The notes: generated by a model not told the origin, from the sequence alone. A stretch of DNA of 64,000 nt from Aegilops tauschii subsp. strangulata (GCF_002575655.3 NC_053035.3:91413322-91477321), one strand, 5' to 3'. Shown: positions 11,311 through 28,763, numbered from the stretch's first letter. Numbers and translations are program-made.

Positions 11311-11769
11311 CCTTAGAGGTGTCAAAAAAAGGGATTTCACTTTTTTGGGTTTTGACTTTTAGTAGTAACACTTCACATGGAGAGAGTGTTGTCCCTCAAC
11401 TTGTGGTGGCTTACTTTCACTATTTGATTCGTTTAGAAGGTGATGCAAAAAATATGTCGACGAAGACATCGACTTGTGTTCAAAAGGTGATTAAGGCCGA
11501 GTTCTTGATTCTCCGGAATCCAATTTTGGGAAGCTTCCCCTAGAATCAACCATCGAGTTCTTTTCTAAGATTGTGGGATGCAGTTGTGTGCTGAAATGTC
11601 TGTAATGTCCTGAACTGAAAATGTGTGTCGAATTGCTGACACTTAGTTGTTTTGAGTGCTAATATTACTACTACAATAAAGATGGTTTTCACGTTTCCTT
11701 TGCTACACTACAAAAGAGGGTCAACTACAAATAGAATGACAAATCTCATTGACAGTAGCCAATCATCTA
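11311..11769. other. Intergenic, nothing recognised
   Basis: An open frame at 11319-11543 (+) has no recognised domain. AATAAAG near 11675 is a possible polyadenylation signal of an unknown transcript, without other support. Confidence 0.3.
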
Positions 11770-11872
11770 CTCCCTCCGTTCCAAATTATTCGTCGCTGAA
11801 ATGGATGTATCTAGAACTAAAATACATCTAGATACATCCATACGTGCGACAAGTAATTCGGAACGAAGGGAG
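11770..11872. mobile_element. Stowaway-type MITE, 103 bp
   Basis: Begins CTCCCTCCGTTCCAAATTAT and ends with its imperfect inverse (...GTAATTCGGAACGAAGGGAG), forming one long hairpin. Flanking TA dinucleotides (11768-11769, 11873-11874) are the Tc1/Mariner target duplication. Confidence 0.85.
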
Positions 11873-11905
11873 TAGTAGCTAGTCATCAAGCAAGTAACTA
11901 GGAGT

Positions 11906-12124
11906 CATCTACCAAATCTCTAGCAACTCAACATCATTCATATCCAAATCAATAACCATTCATCATCTATCCAGCAGCAAATCTGAAGCAAAAAACCAAG
12001 GAGAAAATCATCTAGCAAAAAAACTACATATGCATCATTCATCCATCTACCAAATCTCTAGCAACTAACAACATCATTCATATGAAGCAACAATAATCAT
12101 TCAACATTTATCCAGCAGCAAATG
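11906..12124. repeat. Direct repeat, ~80 bp, 138-bp spacing
   Basis: CATCTACCAAATCTCTAGCA begins at 11906 and at 12044. Both copies continue through ACATCATTCATAT to TCCAGCAGCAAAT. The copies differ by small indels. Confidence 0.7.
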
Positions 12125-12136
12125 TGTAGCAAGAAC

Positions 12137-12204
12137 AGGATCAGGAGGAAGATGAGCTCGCCAGCCAGAGACGAGATCAGGAAGAAGATGAGCTCGCCAG
12201 TCTT
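12137..12204. repeat. Short tandem repeat with GATGAGCTCGCCAG
   Basis: A ~39-base unit containing GATCAGGAGGAAGATGAGCT is repeated almost exactly (second copy GATCAGGAAGAAGATGAGCT). It lies downstream of the first cullin gene in an otherwise non-coding stretch. Confidence 0.65.
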
Positions 12205-12873
12205 GGAGAAAACGGGGCACCGTAGGTCAAGGGTGAGCTCGGGCGAGGTCCCGGCTGGGTCTGGTTGGGCGGCGGCGCGTGCTCCTCTACTGAGCGTAGA
12301 TATGCAGCTCAAATATGGGTACGCCACAACAGGCTATCTTCCCCTGGGAAGTTGCGCTGTTGAACATGCTAATCTTTTTTAGATTGCTCTGATTTACGTG
12401 GACAGGTTTCAAACGAGGGTCAGAGCATTTCAGCCGTGCAATAAAATTCGGGAACAGGATAAAATCCTATCCATGATAACGCTATCTTTTGCCAAAGAAC
12501 GAAGCTACCGTGAGCTGCTTTGTACCAAACGCAATTATACCTCACAGCCGTGTAGATTCCAACTAAAGTAGGGAGCTCCCACGTTCTAACAGATTAAGTT
12601 GGCAGAAATACGAAGGGCAAGGAATTATCTAAGTCATACTTGAAAAGCACTGCAAGAGAAGGATAATTCAGTGGTACCGAGGTGCCTCCTCTAAACCAGA
12701 GATGCCTACTAGTGTTTCTGACGACCCATGTACAAAATGAGACCAGCCCGGGAAGATAGCAACCGAAATCCCCAAAATAAGCTGCAACATCGCAGCAAGT
12801 CATTGGAGCGTATCATGAACGTGACACGGCAGCTGCCACCATCAGCAAGCTTGCAACCTACCACCAATACTAA

Positions 12874-18172
<5,299 letters not shown>

Positions 18173-19229
18173 CGCCGCCGTAGCCGCCGGTTTTCCGCCC
18201 CCGACGGCGGCCGCAAACCCTAGAGGAGGAGGCTGGGTTCTGTTGCGCCCGTCGCCGCGTGGGGTTTGGGGGAGGAGAGAGATGGTGGGTTGGAGACGGG
18301 GCGGACGGCTTATGAGGAGGGGAATCCCGTCGCAACCAAGGACGTTTTGATTGGAGGAAGGTTCGCTTCCGCTCCCGGGGGCCGTTTGGGCCGTCCGATC
18401 GGCGGATGACGGCTGGGATGAGGCGTGTGCGAGGGGATCGTGTCGCCCCTGTTATCTAGCCACGCGTGTAGGTCGGTTCGGCACATGATTACGACTGCGT
18501 TGAGTTGAACACATGCTTAGTAGATTAGCTCATGTCTGACTGGCCGGTGGGACATGCTCAGAACCATAATCTACCCCCATTGTGTTTTTTATATTATGCA
18601 AAAAATATTAGCGGATGTGAATCTTTAAACTCAAATCTCGATCAAACCTTATTCAATTTTATTTATTTATAAACTGACTATGTCTCTCTCTCTCCCAAAA
18701 ATTGTTGTTGTATTTAATGTACATCGTTCAAAAGTGACACCACCAAACAATTATATATCTTCAAATCAAAACAAATTGGCAGTACGTGGCGTCTCAATCA
18801 TCATGTGTTATGCCTATATTTGTGTTTTGTAGTCTGTGTAATCCAAATACACGTGGCCATAAAACTAAATTGAGTTCTCTGGATAATATTTAAGTTAAGC
18901 TCTCATGAGTGAATAAGTAATTATGTTATGTCAATGTGATTCTTTTTCCGGAATATTGGATCATGTGATTGTAGCATATGTGAGAATGAGAAGTGATGGT
19001 CGAGACTTTGCCCCCATTGGTCTTCACATTATTGCATTGTCCAGGCGTGTCGCACTTAGGCCAATCCTAGCGATCGTTTAGTATTAGTCATATGTAACCT
19101 TGTCAGTCATATGCTTATAGTCTCGGAGTATCATAATTATATAGAGCAAGTATTTAAGTGCATCTCATTTTCATAAGATTAGGGCACTTCTAATGAATTA
19201 CTATATCTTTAGAAGCTACATCATATGTA
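18173..19229. other. Promoter-side flank of cullin A, then intergenic
   Basis: About 300 GC-rich bases upstream of the ATG at 18172 probably form the 5' UTR and core promoter on the - strand. I see no clear TATA box. The remainder is AT-rich without recognised features. Confidence 0.4.
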
Positions 19230-19466
19230 CTCTCTCTTCATTTTTGTATACAAGGTCACTTCACATTCTTATGTCCAACACTGGCCATTAATTTTAACAG
19301 AAAAAATATGAGTTATATGTCATAAAAGTATGTCACTGGATGCACATGTCAATGAACTTTTTGATGATATAGTTTTGATGACATATAACCCATAATTTGT
19401 TGACTAAAATTACAAGTCAAAGTTTGAAACGAAAAAGAGTGGCCTTGTATACAAAAACAAAGGGAG
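19230..19466. mobile_element. Stowaway-like MITE, 237 bp
   Basis: The left end CTCTCTTCATTTTTGTATAC pairs with the right end (GTATACAAAAACAAAGGGAG), followed by the AAGG(T/C)CACT extension on each side. TA flanks both ends. Inner sequence is also complementary in parts (CATATAACCCATA versus ATGAGTTATATG). Confidence 0.75.
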
Positions 19467-19608
19467 TATTTAGATATAGCTCCTCCAATTAATTGCACTA
19501 TCTTATTGTTGTATCTATAAGCAATCTCTCATTTAATGTATTTTGTGAGAGAAAATCTGTGAGTTGTTTTGGTTTTGATACTAAGAGCTATATCTAGATT
19601 AAGATACA

Positions 19609-19753
19609 CTCCCTTTGTTCACAAATATAAGATGTTTTCAATATTTCATACAGACTACATACGGATTGAAATGAGTGAACAAGCACACTAAAACGTGTCT
19701 ATATACATAATATTCACAAAAAGTTAAAACTTCTTACTTGTGGATGGAGGGAG
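19609..19753. mobile_element. Stowaway-like MITE, ~145 bp
   Basis: Starts CTCCCTTTGTTCACAAATAT and ends ...CTTGTGGATGGAGGGAG, imperfect inverted repeats, with TA at 19754-19755. The left TA is displaced by two bases, so the left border is approximate. Confidence 0.65.
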
Positions 19754-19794
19754 TAGCATATCTCTTTCCTTTTTACATATATAGTTCAAAGTGA

Positions 19795-19808
19795 GGGGGG
19801 GGGGGGGG
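19795..19808. repeat. Poly-G run (14 G)
   Basis: A run of 14 G in AT-rich intergenic DNA. Its length is prone to sequencing or assembly error. Confidence 0.8.
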
Positions 19809-19885
19809 CGGATTATGTAAGTCCATCCAAATTATGAGTACGATATTTAATTACCCTTTGTGTTGAACTATATGAAAATAAGGTA

Positions 19886-19955
19886 CACCCTTCGATTCAT
19901 ACTAATTATCGCAACTTAAATTAAAAGTACGACAATTAATATGAATGGGAGGAAG
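19886..19955. mobile_element. Decayed Stowaway-like MITE, ~70 bp
   Basis: CCCTTCGATTCATACTAATT at the left pairs with AATTAATATGAATGGGAGGA at the right, between TA dinucleotides. The match to the usual CTCCCTCC end is imperfect, so this is an old copy. Confidence 0.6.
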
Positions 19956-20416
19956 TAGTATTTAATAAAGGGGACGGCTTTCATCCTCTCTGTCTTCATA
20001 ACTATATGCACAGAGACAAAAAACATGACGTGTTGAGCTAAGGAAAAAAATAAAATGTTGTCATATTAGAGCGCTAGGTCTTCTGCCGCTGTCGTCCTTG
20101 TCCTGACCCAGTGTCACGGATCTAGTACTAAAATCCAAACGCCCTCTCACATGCATTATTTCCATTTATTTGAAAAAAATCCAACTCTATTATAAAATTT
20201 CACTATAAGTACAAAGCACCCAAAAGCATAATAAAAAAAAATACTTCACGGCTTTTGGACCATGGAACGATCACTACCACCGTCAAAACGAGTCCTCGAT
20301 GTGTCGCTATCGCCGCCCCCTATCAGAGCCGAACTAGCCTTATCGATCACGGCCAGAAAATCTTCATGCACATGTAACTAAGGAGCAACATCATAGAGCC
20401 GCAAATCGTAGTTATT
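19956..20416. other. Intergenic, nothing recognised
   Basis: Mixed-composition DNA. From about 20240 it resembles antisense transposon leader sequence, but I cannot assign a class. Confidence 0.35.
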
Positions 20417-20507
20417 GAACCCTTGAATCGATATGAAGCGCCTAGCATCATACCACCATCGTGAACCCTTAAATCGACATGAAGCACCTAGCATCATACC
20501 ACCATTG
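20417..20507. repeat. 46-bp tandem duplication
   Basis: GAACCCTTGAATCGATATGA at 20417 and GAACCCTTAAATCGACATGA at 20463 begin two adjacent copies, each ending CATCATACCACCAT. No coding frame is involved. Confidence 0.8.
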
Positions 20508-21025
20508 CCAGTACAATGAGAAACCCTAACCTCACTGCCTCAAGAGACAACGGGAATCTATGCCAGAGCTTCATTGAATCCGTCAAGACAAACAAACTCG
20601 GAAAGGATCAGAGCATGGAAGACGAGCTCGAATCCACAGGCTCATCGGCAAAGTCCAGAGGGGAAGAACTGACCCTAGCCACCGCTAACGAGGTCCACTT
20701 AAATGCATACGGATTACTTCAAAAACATATGAAATCATTTACTTAAAGGAAACAAACCCAAATGAATAGCTAAGAACATGGATCTGTACAGTTCACAACA
20801 AAAATAGAGTCAGTATCAACCGGAAAGTGATTTTCCCGTTGCGTTAGAGCTCATATTATGTTGAAAAACAATTATAATAGTTCCTTCAAAATACATCAAT
20901 GTGAAAGGAACCCTCTTTTTCCACTGAAACTCATCAGTGCAAAAGGAACCCCAAATCCCATTGTTCCAGAAGGCGTTGTAGTTTCCCCTGTTGAAATGCT
21001 GCATACCGCACCGTAACCGTCAGGT
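20508..21025. other. Intergenic, nothing recognised
   Basis: An open frame at 20516-20746 (+) has no recognised domain and probably belongs to repeat-derived sequence. Confidence 0.3.
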
Positions 21026-21035
21026 TCAAATGGAC

Positions 21036-21289
21036 GGGAGAGTATCCTATGTGATACGGGAGCTTAGGTGCTCCCATGATACGGGCTTTTGGGCCATCGG
21101 ATCTTAGATCCAACGGCGTATGAGAAGCTGCTGTAGCTGCTGTACTTGCACGCATTTTTCAGATTCTATGAGGGCTTTCTTGCAAAAATGTTCACCATCT
21201 CACAGGAGCTGTTGGATTTGAGATCCAACGGCTGAGGTCGCACGGGAGCACCTAAGCTTAGGTGCTCCCGGAGCACCAGATATTTTCCC
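21036..21289. mobile_element. Mutator-type MITE, 254 bp, 10-bp TSD
   Basis: The direct repeat TCAAATGGAC occurs at 21026-21035 and 21290-21299. Between them the ends GGGAGAGTATCC and AGATATTTTCCC are imperfect inverted repeats. Sub-terminal inverted segments (CTTAGGTGCTCCC and GGGAGCACCTAAG; GATCTTAGATCCAACGG and TTGAGATCCAACGG) make the element foldable. A 9-11 bp TSD is typical of Mutator-like elements. It has no transposase. Confidence 0.75.
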
Positions 21290-21299
21290 TCAAATGGAC

Positions 21300-21788
21300 C
21301 TCGAGCAAATTTCACATGATCCCAGTTTTGACATCTATCATCATCTCTTTATATGAAATCCTTGTGAAGTCACAATACAGTCTCTTGCCGCTGCTACAGA
21401 AATTACACAGCCGAAGGTGGTCCAGCAAGAGATACATCCCTTTGAATTATCTTTGTGTCGCAAGGATATATTACAGGAAAACTATATTGATAATACAATC
21501 GAAAAAACTGAACACAACAACCAGTAGGAGTGTACAACATTTACCAAGGCCTGCCCCGACGAACCACCTTCTCTTTTACCAGAGCAGTTCTATCATACAG
21601 GTAGGGCCAAAGAACTGGATCTGACGACCTTCATGTACAAATGACAGATGTCGGTGCTGCCACCAGGTTATCCATCTGGACAAGCCAATGCGGTGTGCCA
21701 TGGCACAAAATATAGCATCCTTAAAATAGCAGTAGCTTGGTAGGCATACACGCAAGATGTTACCGAGCCCAGCATGGAGAACCGATGA
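21300..21788. other. 3' flank of cullin B (- strand)
   Basis: Sequence immediately downstream of the cullin B stop codon, presumably its 3' UTR and flank. No polyadenylation signal can be chosen with confidence. An open frame at 21262-21624 (+) is unsupported. Confidence 0.35.
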
Positions 21789-24700
21789 TCAAGCCAAGTA
21801 TCGGTAGACGTTCGGGTTCTCCTTGTCCCTCTCCAGGTAATCCCTGGTTATAAGATCCTCAATGCGCTTCTTAATTGCTTTGAAGTCGGGCTGAAGGGAT
21901 AAAACGAGCATCCATGATCAGGTCAAGGAATTAAAGGAAATTCTACATAAAATGTACTAGCTTCAACGTTTGGTAAATATTTCAGTCTGGAATATCCATA
22001 GTTCCCAAGAAAGAAAATAAGATACTGGGCAACATCTGGATGCATTGTGTATGGTTTAAAGTATACTGTATGATTTAAAATTAATTACTCCCTCCGTTCA
22101 CTTTTATAAGTCGTTTCCGACAACTGAAATTGAGCTGTTTTGCACGCTGTCTGAAATGTCTACAATGCCTTATAAAAGTGAACAGAGGGAGTAGTAAATA
22201 TAGCTATATATTTCTCATTTGCACTAATGTGAGGATGCAAGTCTGAGGACTCAACAAGCTACATGACAAAAAATATATATGGCTTGAATTTGACATACTA
22301 GCCATGTAAACACATCTGTCGCTGGTCCTACAAAGGCAAGATCAAATGGACACAACCACATTTACCATTAGCACAGCTAACAGCACTTGAAGAATGTTTC
22401 ATACCTTGAACATGCGACCAAGCTGCTCCACACACTCCATTACTAGTGTCTGGTGACCCAAGACTTTGCGGCTCTTCATAATACGAACAATGGATGCATC
22501 AATTGCGTATCTTCGATCCTTGTCAACATCTTCAACTACCTTCTTTTTCTCATCAACTGGAGGCAGAGGTATCTGTGGACAGAAATAACAAGCAATGATT
22601 ACATCCAACCGTAACGAAATCGAGGAAGCAAGAAAGAAACATACAACCAAAAATACCTTAATTCTCCTCATCTTGTCAGTAAATTTTGAATTAAATTCAA
22701 ATACATCATTAGGAGAAATAGATCTGTTACTTGGTTCTTTAGTAAGAATCTTGTATTTCGCACAAGAGAGAGAATGGAGCAACCTCACTACATCGTCATC
22801 TGACAGGTTCAGTTGCGTTACTATCTCAGAATAACTAAGTTTATCAGCTCCATTGAACAGTAGCAACAATGCAGCCTGACAAAGAGACCGAAAGAACTCA
22901 TTAGTCTGTGGCATCTGAAATAAAAGCAACACCATGTACGTGTTTATGCTTACCTGGTAAGTTGTAACAATGAGCTCGATAGTCTTGGCCTCAAACTTTG
23001 CGGTGATATGGCAGATTCCCAAGGAATATATCCATGTAAGTTTTCTATGCTTAGTTCTTGTTTGATAAAACTCTTTGAAAACCTCGACACATCTCACCTA
23101 TTTTTTTGGGAGTTGCCAATGTTAATAATCTTACAAAGAGTAAGGCCATAAAATAGTTAAGACCCCAGTTTGCAGAAGTGGAGAGCACAAGAAAACAGTA
23201 AATTTACCATCTCAGCAGGAAGGTTTATATCGAATGATTTATAAGTTGGCCAAAATCCTGTTGTCAGAACAGTGACCGCCAAGTCTATCCCAGGATTCAA
23301 TTCAGGGTGTGTGCTTATGAACTCTTCAAACTTAGTTTGATGATCTCTTGCAACAGTAAGGTCGGTGACCATGCCCTCCATTTTTGAAGTAAATTGGCCA
23401 CCACACTGTTGTTTTAGCTTGGTCAGAATGCTTCTTTCGTGCTCATCATTAGCACTCTTGTCAAATAGCAATCTCCTAGCCAGCTTCTTCCTGCCATCAT
23501 CACCATGAAACATCAGGCCCAGAGTGAAATCAATGGAATTCCTTATCTTCTTGAGCTTACAAGGCATTAAAGTTACTGTACAATGTTAAAAACAATTACC
23601 TGTAAAACTCAGCAAAAAGGTCCTTATCACTGATGTAGGCGAGTAATCTCACTACCTGATGAATGGCCAGTTGCAGATTAACACCCGAAAGATAAAAATC
23701 CACTAATGTCTGCAAGTAAAAGAGAACACATAACAGATTGACGCATGTACCTTCTCCAGGGTATCCTCAATAGCTTCATCACTGAGTTTTTCACTGCCGC
23801 CTTTCTTTAAAATATTATCACAGAAGGTGGCAAGCAATTCAGCACTTGAACTACCAGAGACACCTTTGTTGCAGAACACTTCAAAAGCCTCTTTAAGCGC
23901 CTGTGCAAAGGAATAGGAAACAAAGATCAGAGAGTGTTCCTGTTTATTTTATTGCAAAAGATGAATCATGGAGAAACAAATAAACATATAATCTGACAAA
24001 CCTTATGGAAGAGGGTATGCCCCTGGAAACAGTCAGTGACGTATGCTACATACTTGTCATGGAGCTCAATGATTTTTCGGACAAAAACCTAAAACCAGAA
24101 ATTCTCAGATGGTGATAAATGTCGCAACTAAAATTACAAAAAGTTGGGTTGACAGCAATATAGTCTGAATGTACATACCTGTTCCTGCATACCAACAATG
24201 TCCTTCTTCTCTGGCTGTAAGAATAATTAATTATTAGATGTTCACTTCAAGATGACGAATAAAGAAATTACTTGAAAAGCCAAGTCTGAAGCACAGAGAC
24301 AACTACTAGACAGAGCAAAATAAAGCATCGAGAACAAACCAAAACGGCACATACTGTAACAACCAATTTCTAGGCACTATCTGACAAGGAATCCAACTGG
24401 TCCTTTCCTCCAACAATCACTTGTACAAGCAGGGGCCGCATGAGGCAGGTACAATCAGGGAAGAGGGAAGGTACAAGAGGAAAAATGAAAGAGTTCAACC
24501 CAGCCCAGATAAATAACGGGCTCTAGCATGCAAGGCTAAATTAATGGACTGGGTGTTGCACGTGGTACAAGCGGGCTTAAGTATAAAAATACATTGAGAT
24601 CCACAGAAACTGTGAAGTTATAGTGACAAGAAATGTGCACCTTCTTATTACTAGCAGCATCTTCTGCTTGTTTCACCAATGCTGTCCCCTCATTGGTAAC

Positions 24701-27700
24701 ATGCTGCAGAATAACATCACTTAAATACAATGTCCAAAACTCCAAATTGTTCTATGGAGTAACTAAAGCATGCTTTGCATAAGCAGATACCTGCTTAAAA
24801 ATTTGAGAAACAGGTTCTAGACCACGAGTTATTCTAGAAAAGAGCCTGTACATCCTTGAGAGATCCTCAACCTACAACAACAGATGCAAACAGTCAATAT
24901 ACTTGATGTTCCCGATTATTATTACTCTCCAGGGATATGACTCTCTGGTCATACCTTGTCATCACGAAGTAATGCATGGCATCCAGAATGCTCCTTCTCC
25001 AAAAGTTGGCTTGCATACTGCGTTAACAACTCATGTTGCACTTTCTGAAACAATCCACGAATTATGTTAATGTTAAGTTAACTGATATGTTAAAGAGAGG
25101 GAAATCATGACAAATGTTCTCTCAGGGAGACCAACTAGATACTAATTGTGTAATACACATCCAGTATGGATGTGGCATTTTCAAATCACCAAAAAGGGGG
25201 GGGGGGGGGGGGGGGGGATTGCAGCAGAGATCTTTTCACAAACCTCCAATAACTTCGGTTCACTACTAGAATGCAAATAATGAGCAACTCGTTCCTTCTC
25301 CCTCTTCAAGCACTCCTCGGCCTAGTGAAAAGGACATCCAATGCACATATATTATTGTCCTTAACTATGTAAACAATAAGGAAAAAGGTCCTGAAACTAC
25401 CTTTAACATATAGTCAGGACAAGAATCTTCCACGATCCAGGTTTGGGCCTTGATAGAGTAGTAATCTGCAGTATCCTTCAGCAAGAAATCTTCAAAATCA
25501 TTCTCGTAACATTCCATACTGCCTAAGCCAATCTCAACAAATATATCCAAGACATTCTTTAACAGAGCCCTGTCAATTTGTTCACCCTCACGTTCTTGGT
25601 CTATCTGTTGAAGGAGAATGTCACAACCACATCTAGGAAAATTATCTGTTCAGACTACTATGTGATGCAAAGACTCACCAAGGAAATGACTGCACTTTTT
25701 ACTTTCCCTTTGATTTCTTGATATACCTTTACCATTAGAAAAGAGTTAGAACAAAGAAGGCAAAGCAACTACATATAAATAACTTCAATGCCAGAATACA
25801 TTCATTTACCAAATCTCGAAAGCAACTGAGCCCAACTTCTCTCAATGCTGGAAGCGATCTCCGTGAAATGAAATACCGATCAAGGTAATGGAAGAACCGT
25901 GATAGCCACCGAACCATCACTTTGTGGTTTGACCACCTCTTTACTAACTCCCTCAACATAAACTCGTCATGCTTCTCTCTTAATGAAGGTAAGACCTACA
26001 TGGAGTCAAAATAAGTGTAAAGCCCTACATGGAGTCAAAATAAGTGTAAAGCCAACAAGCAAACACACAAAAGGTAGCTAAGACAACATAGGAATGATCA
26101 AATGTAAGTAACTAAATACCTATGCTACCATAAAACAAGGGCAACTCTGTTATTTTATTATTTAAGCTGTTGGTTATAACCAACATTAGAATTGAAGATT
26201 TAAAGGCGTGAATGGGGATATCTCTAAGAAGATATGCCATCAACAATAAGATAAAGTTTTAGATGAGACTATAAGCACGATGCATTTTAGCATTAAAAGT
26301 ACTGTATAATAATGATCGTGTGAGATAAAGAGGCTCCCAATTATCAATTCCTTGAAACCAAGCAAAAGCGGTCTGTTTAAAAAAGAACATTACATGGCGA
26401 GATGGCACCTGGCCCAGAGCCATCTATTCTAGGCTTCAGTCCTCAAAGGCTCAAACCTACTCGGTCTCCTGTTTTTTACAGCAAATAATGGACCATACAC
26501 CTAAGACCATGGCAGATTAGCCAATGTGCCGTTATCTAAGATTCGCAATGAAAGATGTCCTTTTTCCATAGAGGCAATGCATCAAAGGTGACCTACTGGT
26601 TAATAAAGGTAGAAACCGCTTGAAGAAGCCACCAACGGCCTAGTTTGCAAAAACTTGCCAACTAGGTACCTTTGGCCTTCAAATGATCATTAACAACCCC
26701 CTCGTGGGCACTCCTCTTTCTCATTTTTGTGGATCACACCCTAGGCAACGGTTAGTAGTCACAACCCATGATAACTACTCTATCAATTGCTCTGGATTAG
26801 GAGAAGAGACAGTAAATGTGAATCCCAATGGTCAGTTCTCTGCTGACTGTTTCTGGCCATATTTCTATCGGATATTAACCTGAAACGCCTTCTAACGATT
26901 GTTGCAAGTAATATCAGTTCCAGATATCCCTTTTCTGTAATATGCATGGTAAATATAGCACAGAGCTAGTGCAATATGGAACTCTTATGTATCATGTTTC
27001 TTCATTCGCACAGAAGTATGTATCATGCATGAGATTCAAGATAATTTCCAGGTTGTACTTTGTGATGATGTTAAAATCCCCTACTAGTTAGCGTAAAAAC
27101 ATCACGCATAGCTCCCGGTCCCACTATTTCAATCTATAAGGGGTATTTGGTGCGTCATGGACATTAAAGATGTTATCTGACAAGGAGAATAGAATGAGGC
27201 TATGACTTTAATGTCCCTGCTATGCTATGTGCTGTTAGCGTTAATAAATGACGAAGAGAGAGAGGAAGTTAAGTTAGACCCGAAAGAGAACACTATCATT
27301 GAATTTCTACAGCATATATGGACATTCTAATTTCATAGGCATCTCCTGATTCTGGCCGCATTTGGCATTCCCTCTCTCCGTTGCATTTATCAGCACCCAA
27401 GTCAGCTAGTCATTCTCTTGCTCCCAAGACATTGATAGCAGGAAATTAGAGACATTTCCATGTGCCATTATATAGGTCTAAAGCTCCTTGGGTGCTATTT
27501 GGAACATGGGAATTTGACAGGTGCCCATAGAAATGTTACAGTATCATGCAAAATTTTCGTGTTCCAATGATGCACCCCTACTGCATACTACTTTTGATTT
27601 GAATGTAGGTTGCAGGGTACAAACGTATCCACTATACCACTTTTGTACACCCACAACCTACATCCAAACAAAAGACAGAAAGCAGACGAAACAAGTCTAC

Positions 27701-28264
27701 TAGCCGCATACTGCATATAACAAAACCAGTCCGTTTATAGTATTCGTAACCACACAGAGGTGAAGAGAATCATCATCACGCGCACCATTTCGACACCCCT
27801 ACCAGCTATAGCAACCGTGTGCAGGTCAAAAACTTAAATGCTCCACCCGCCGCACGCGGCTCGTCCAATCCGACAGCTAAAATTAACGGGGCAACAGCCA
27901 CAATCAGCACACGGAAGACCCTGCTGCTCACCATGGAGGAGATGTACTCCTCGAAGGACTCGCGGTACTTGTCGTAGAGCTGCTGCGAGTAGTCGTGCGG
28001 GGGCTTCTGCGTGCACATGTTGTATATCGTCCTGCGCAGAGCAGAGCAGAGCGGGCACGGCGAAAATCAGATCAGGCCGCGGACGGGAGGCGGAATTCGG
28101 GGGCAGGGGGAGGGGGTACCGTACGTGTAGAGCATCATGTAGTCCTCGGAGCTGAACTGCGGCTCCGGCTTGCCCTCGAGGATGTTCTTGAGCTTGGTGA
28201 TGCCCTTCTGCATGAAGGCCCAGCCTTCCTCCAGATCGACGGTCTTCCGCTCGTGCGTCGTCAT
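21789..28264 (-). CDS. CUL1: Cullin-1, SCF ubiquitin ligase scaffold (copy B)
   Basis: Eighteen exons on the - strand, transcript order: 28264-28125, 28031-27932, 25995-25810, 25726-25679, 25604-25401, 25321-25244, 25044-24955, 24871-24791, 24703-24641, 24214-24179, 24088-24002, 23900-23751, 23655-23600, 23490-23208, 23097-22954, 22875-22657, 22572-22405, 21890-21789. They encode 744 residues. Every coding exon matches copy A in length except the first, which is two codons shorter ([20 protein letters not shown] against [20 protein letters not shown]). Copy B keeps the SKP1-binding N-terminal helix, the cullin-homology domain and the neddylation motif IVRIMKSRK (Lys at about residue 688). It has no frameshift or stop, so both members of the tandem pair look functional. 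Oddities: intron 2 is 1.9 kb with a duplicated acceptor, and the exon 15 acceptor is preceded by an A run instead of a pyrimidine tract. Which copy is ancestral cannot be told here. Confidence 0.95.
22088..22191. mobile_element. Stowaway MITE in cullin B last intron
   Basis: CTCCCTCCGTTCACTTTTAT at the left is inverted at the right (ATAAAAGTGAACAGAGGGAG), with TA target duplications at 22086-22087 and 22192-22193. It lies in intron 17 of cullin B. Copy A lacks it at the equivalent place, so it was inserted after the gene duplication or lost from A. Confidence 0.9.
25196..25217. repeat. Poly-G run (22 G) in cullin B intron 6
   Basis: Twenty-two consecutive G on the + strand (C on the transcribed sense). 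It starts about 26 bases inside the intron from the exon 6 donor site at 25243. The length is likely to be unreliable in assembly. Confidence 0.85.
25996..26053. repeat. 29-bp tandem duplication copying a 3' splice site
   Basis: The 29-base unit starting CTACATGGAGTCAAAATAAG is present exactly twice, ending at the exon 3 border (25995) of cullin B. On the - strand each copy ends in ...CCATGTAG, so the acceptor AG is present twice, 29 bases apart. Confidence 0.92.
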
Positions 28265-28763
28265 CGCCGCCGCCGCGGCCGTCAGATCGGGGCGGGGGGG
28301 CTCGCCGGAATCCTAGCTCGCGTCGTCTCGTCGCCCCTCTCCTGCGTGGGAACGGGAAATGGGAGGACGAGGAGAAAGGGGAAAGAGGGCCCGATCTAGC
28401 GTGGCGGAATGCCGAAACAGGGGAGGGGGGATGGATGGTCGCCGCCACTCCAGCTCTCTCCGTTACTTTGGCACATGGCTGCCGTGCTGATGGCGTGTCC
28501 ACTTCACAGCTAAGCCTAAGATAACTAAAAAGTCAGAAACTTACAGGGTGTATATGCCAACAACCAACGTGATTCGTAAATTATGACCACCAAAGCGAGT
28601 AAAACGTGACTTTGGTTGGATGTGTGGCATTGGTTTTGCCTTGGGACAAACCAACGTCTTTGATTTAAATTTCACGGGTGCAAGTTAATGGCAAAAAAAA
28701 TGGCGTGACATGAGATTATCTGATCGACGGTATCCTTAAACTAATACAGTCGCTCATTCGGTT
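28265..28763. other. Promoter-side flank of cullin B
   Basis: GC-rich for about 200 bases upstream of the ATG at 28264, consistent with a - strand 5' UTR and core promoter, then AT-rich. The frames spanning this region on both strands are shadows of GC-rich first exon sequence. Confidence 0.4.

Noticed and set aside
27834..28502. 222-codon - strand frame across the cullin B first exon
   Set aside because: Runs through the intron and the 5' flank in a different frame from the cullin; GC-driven.
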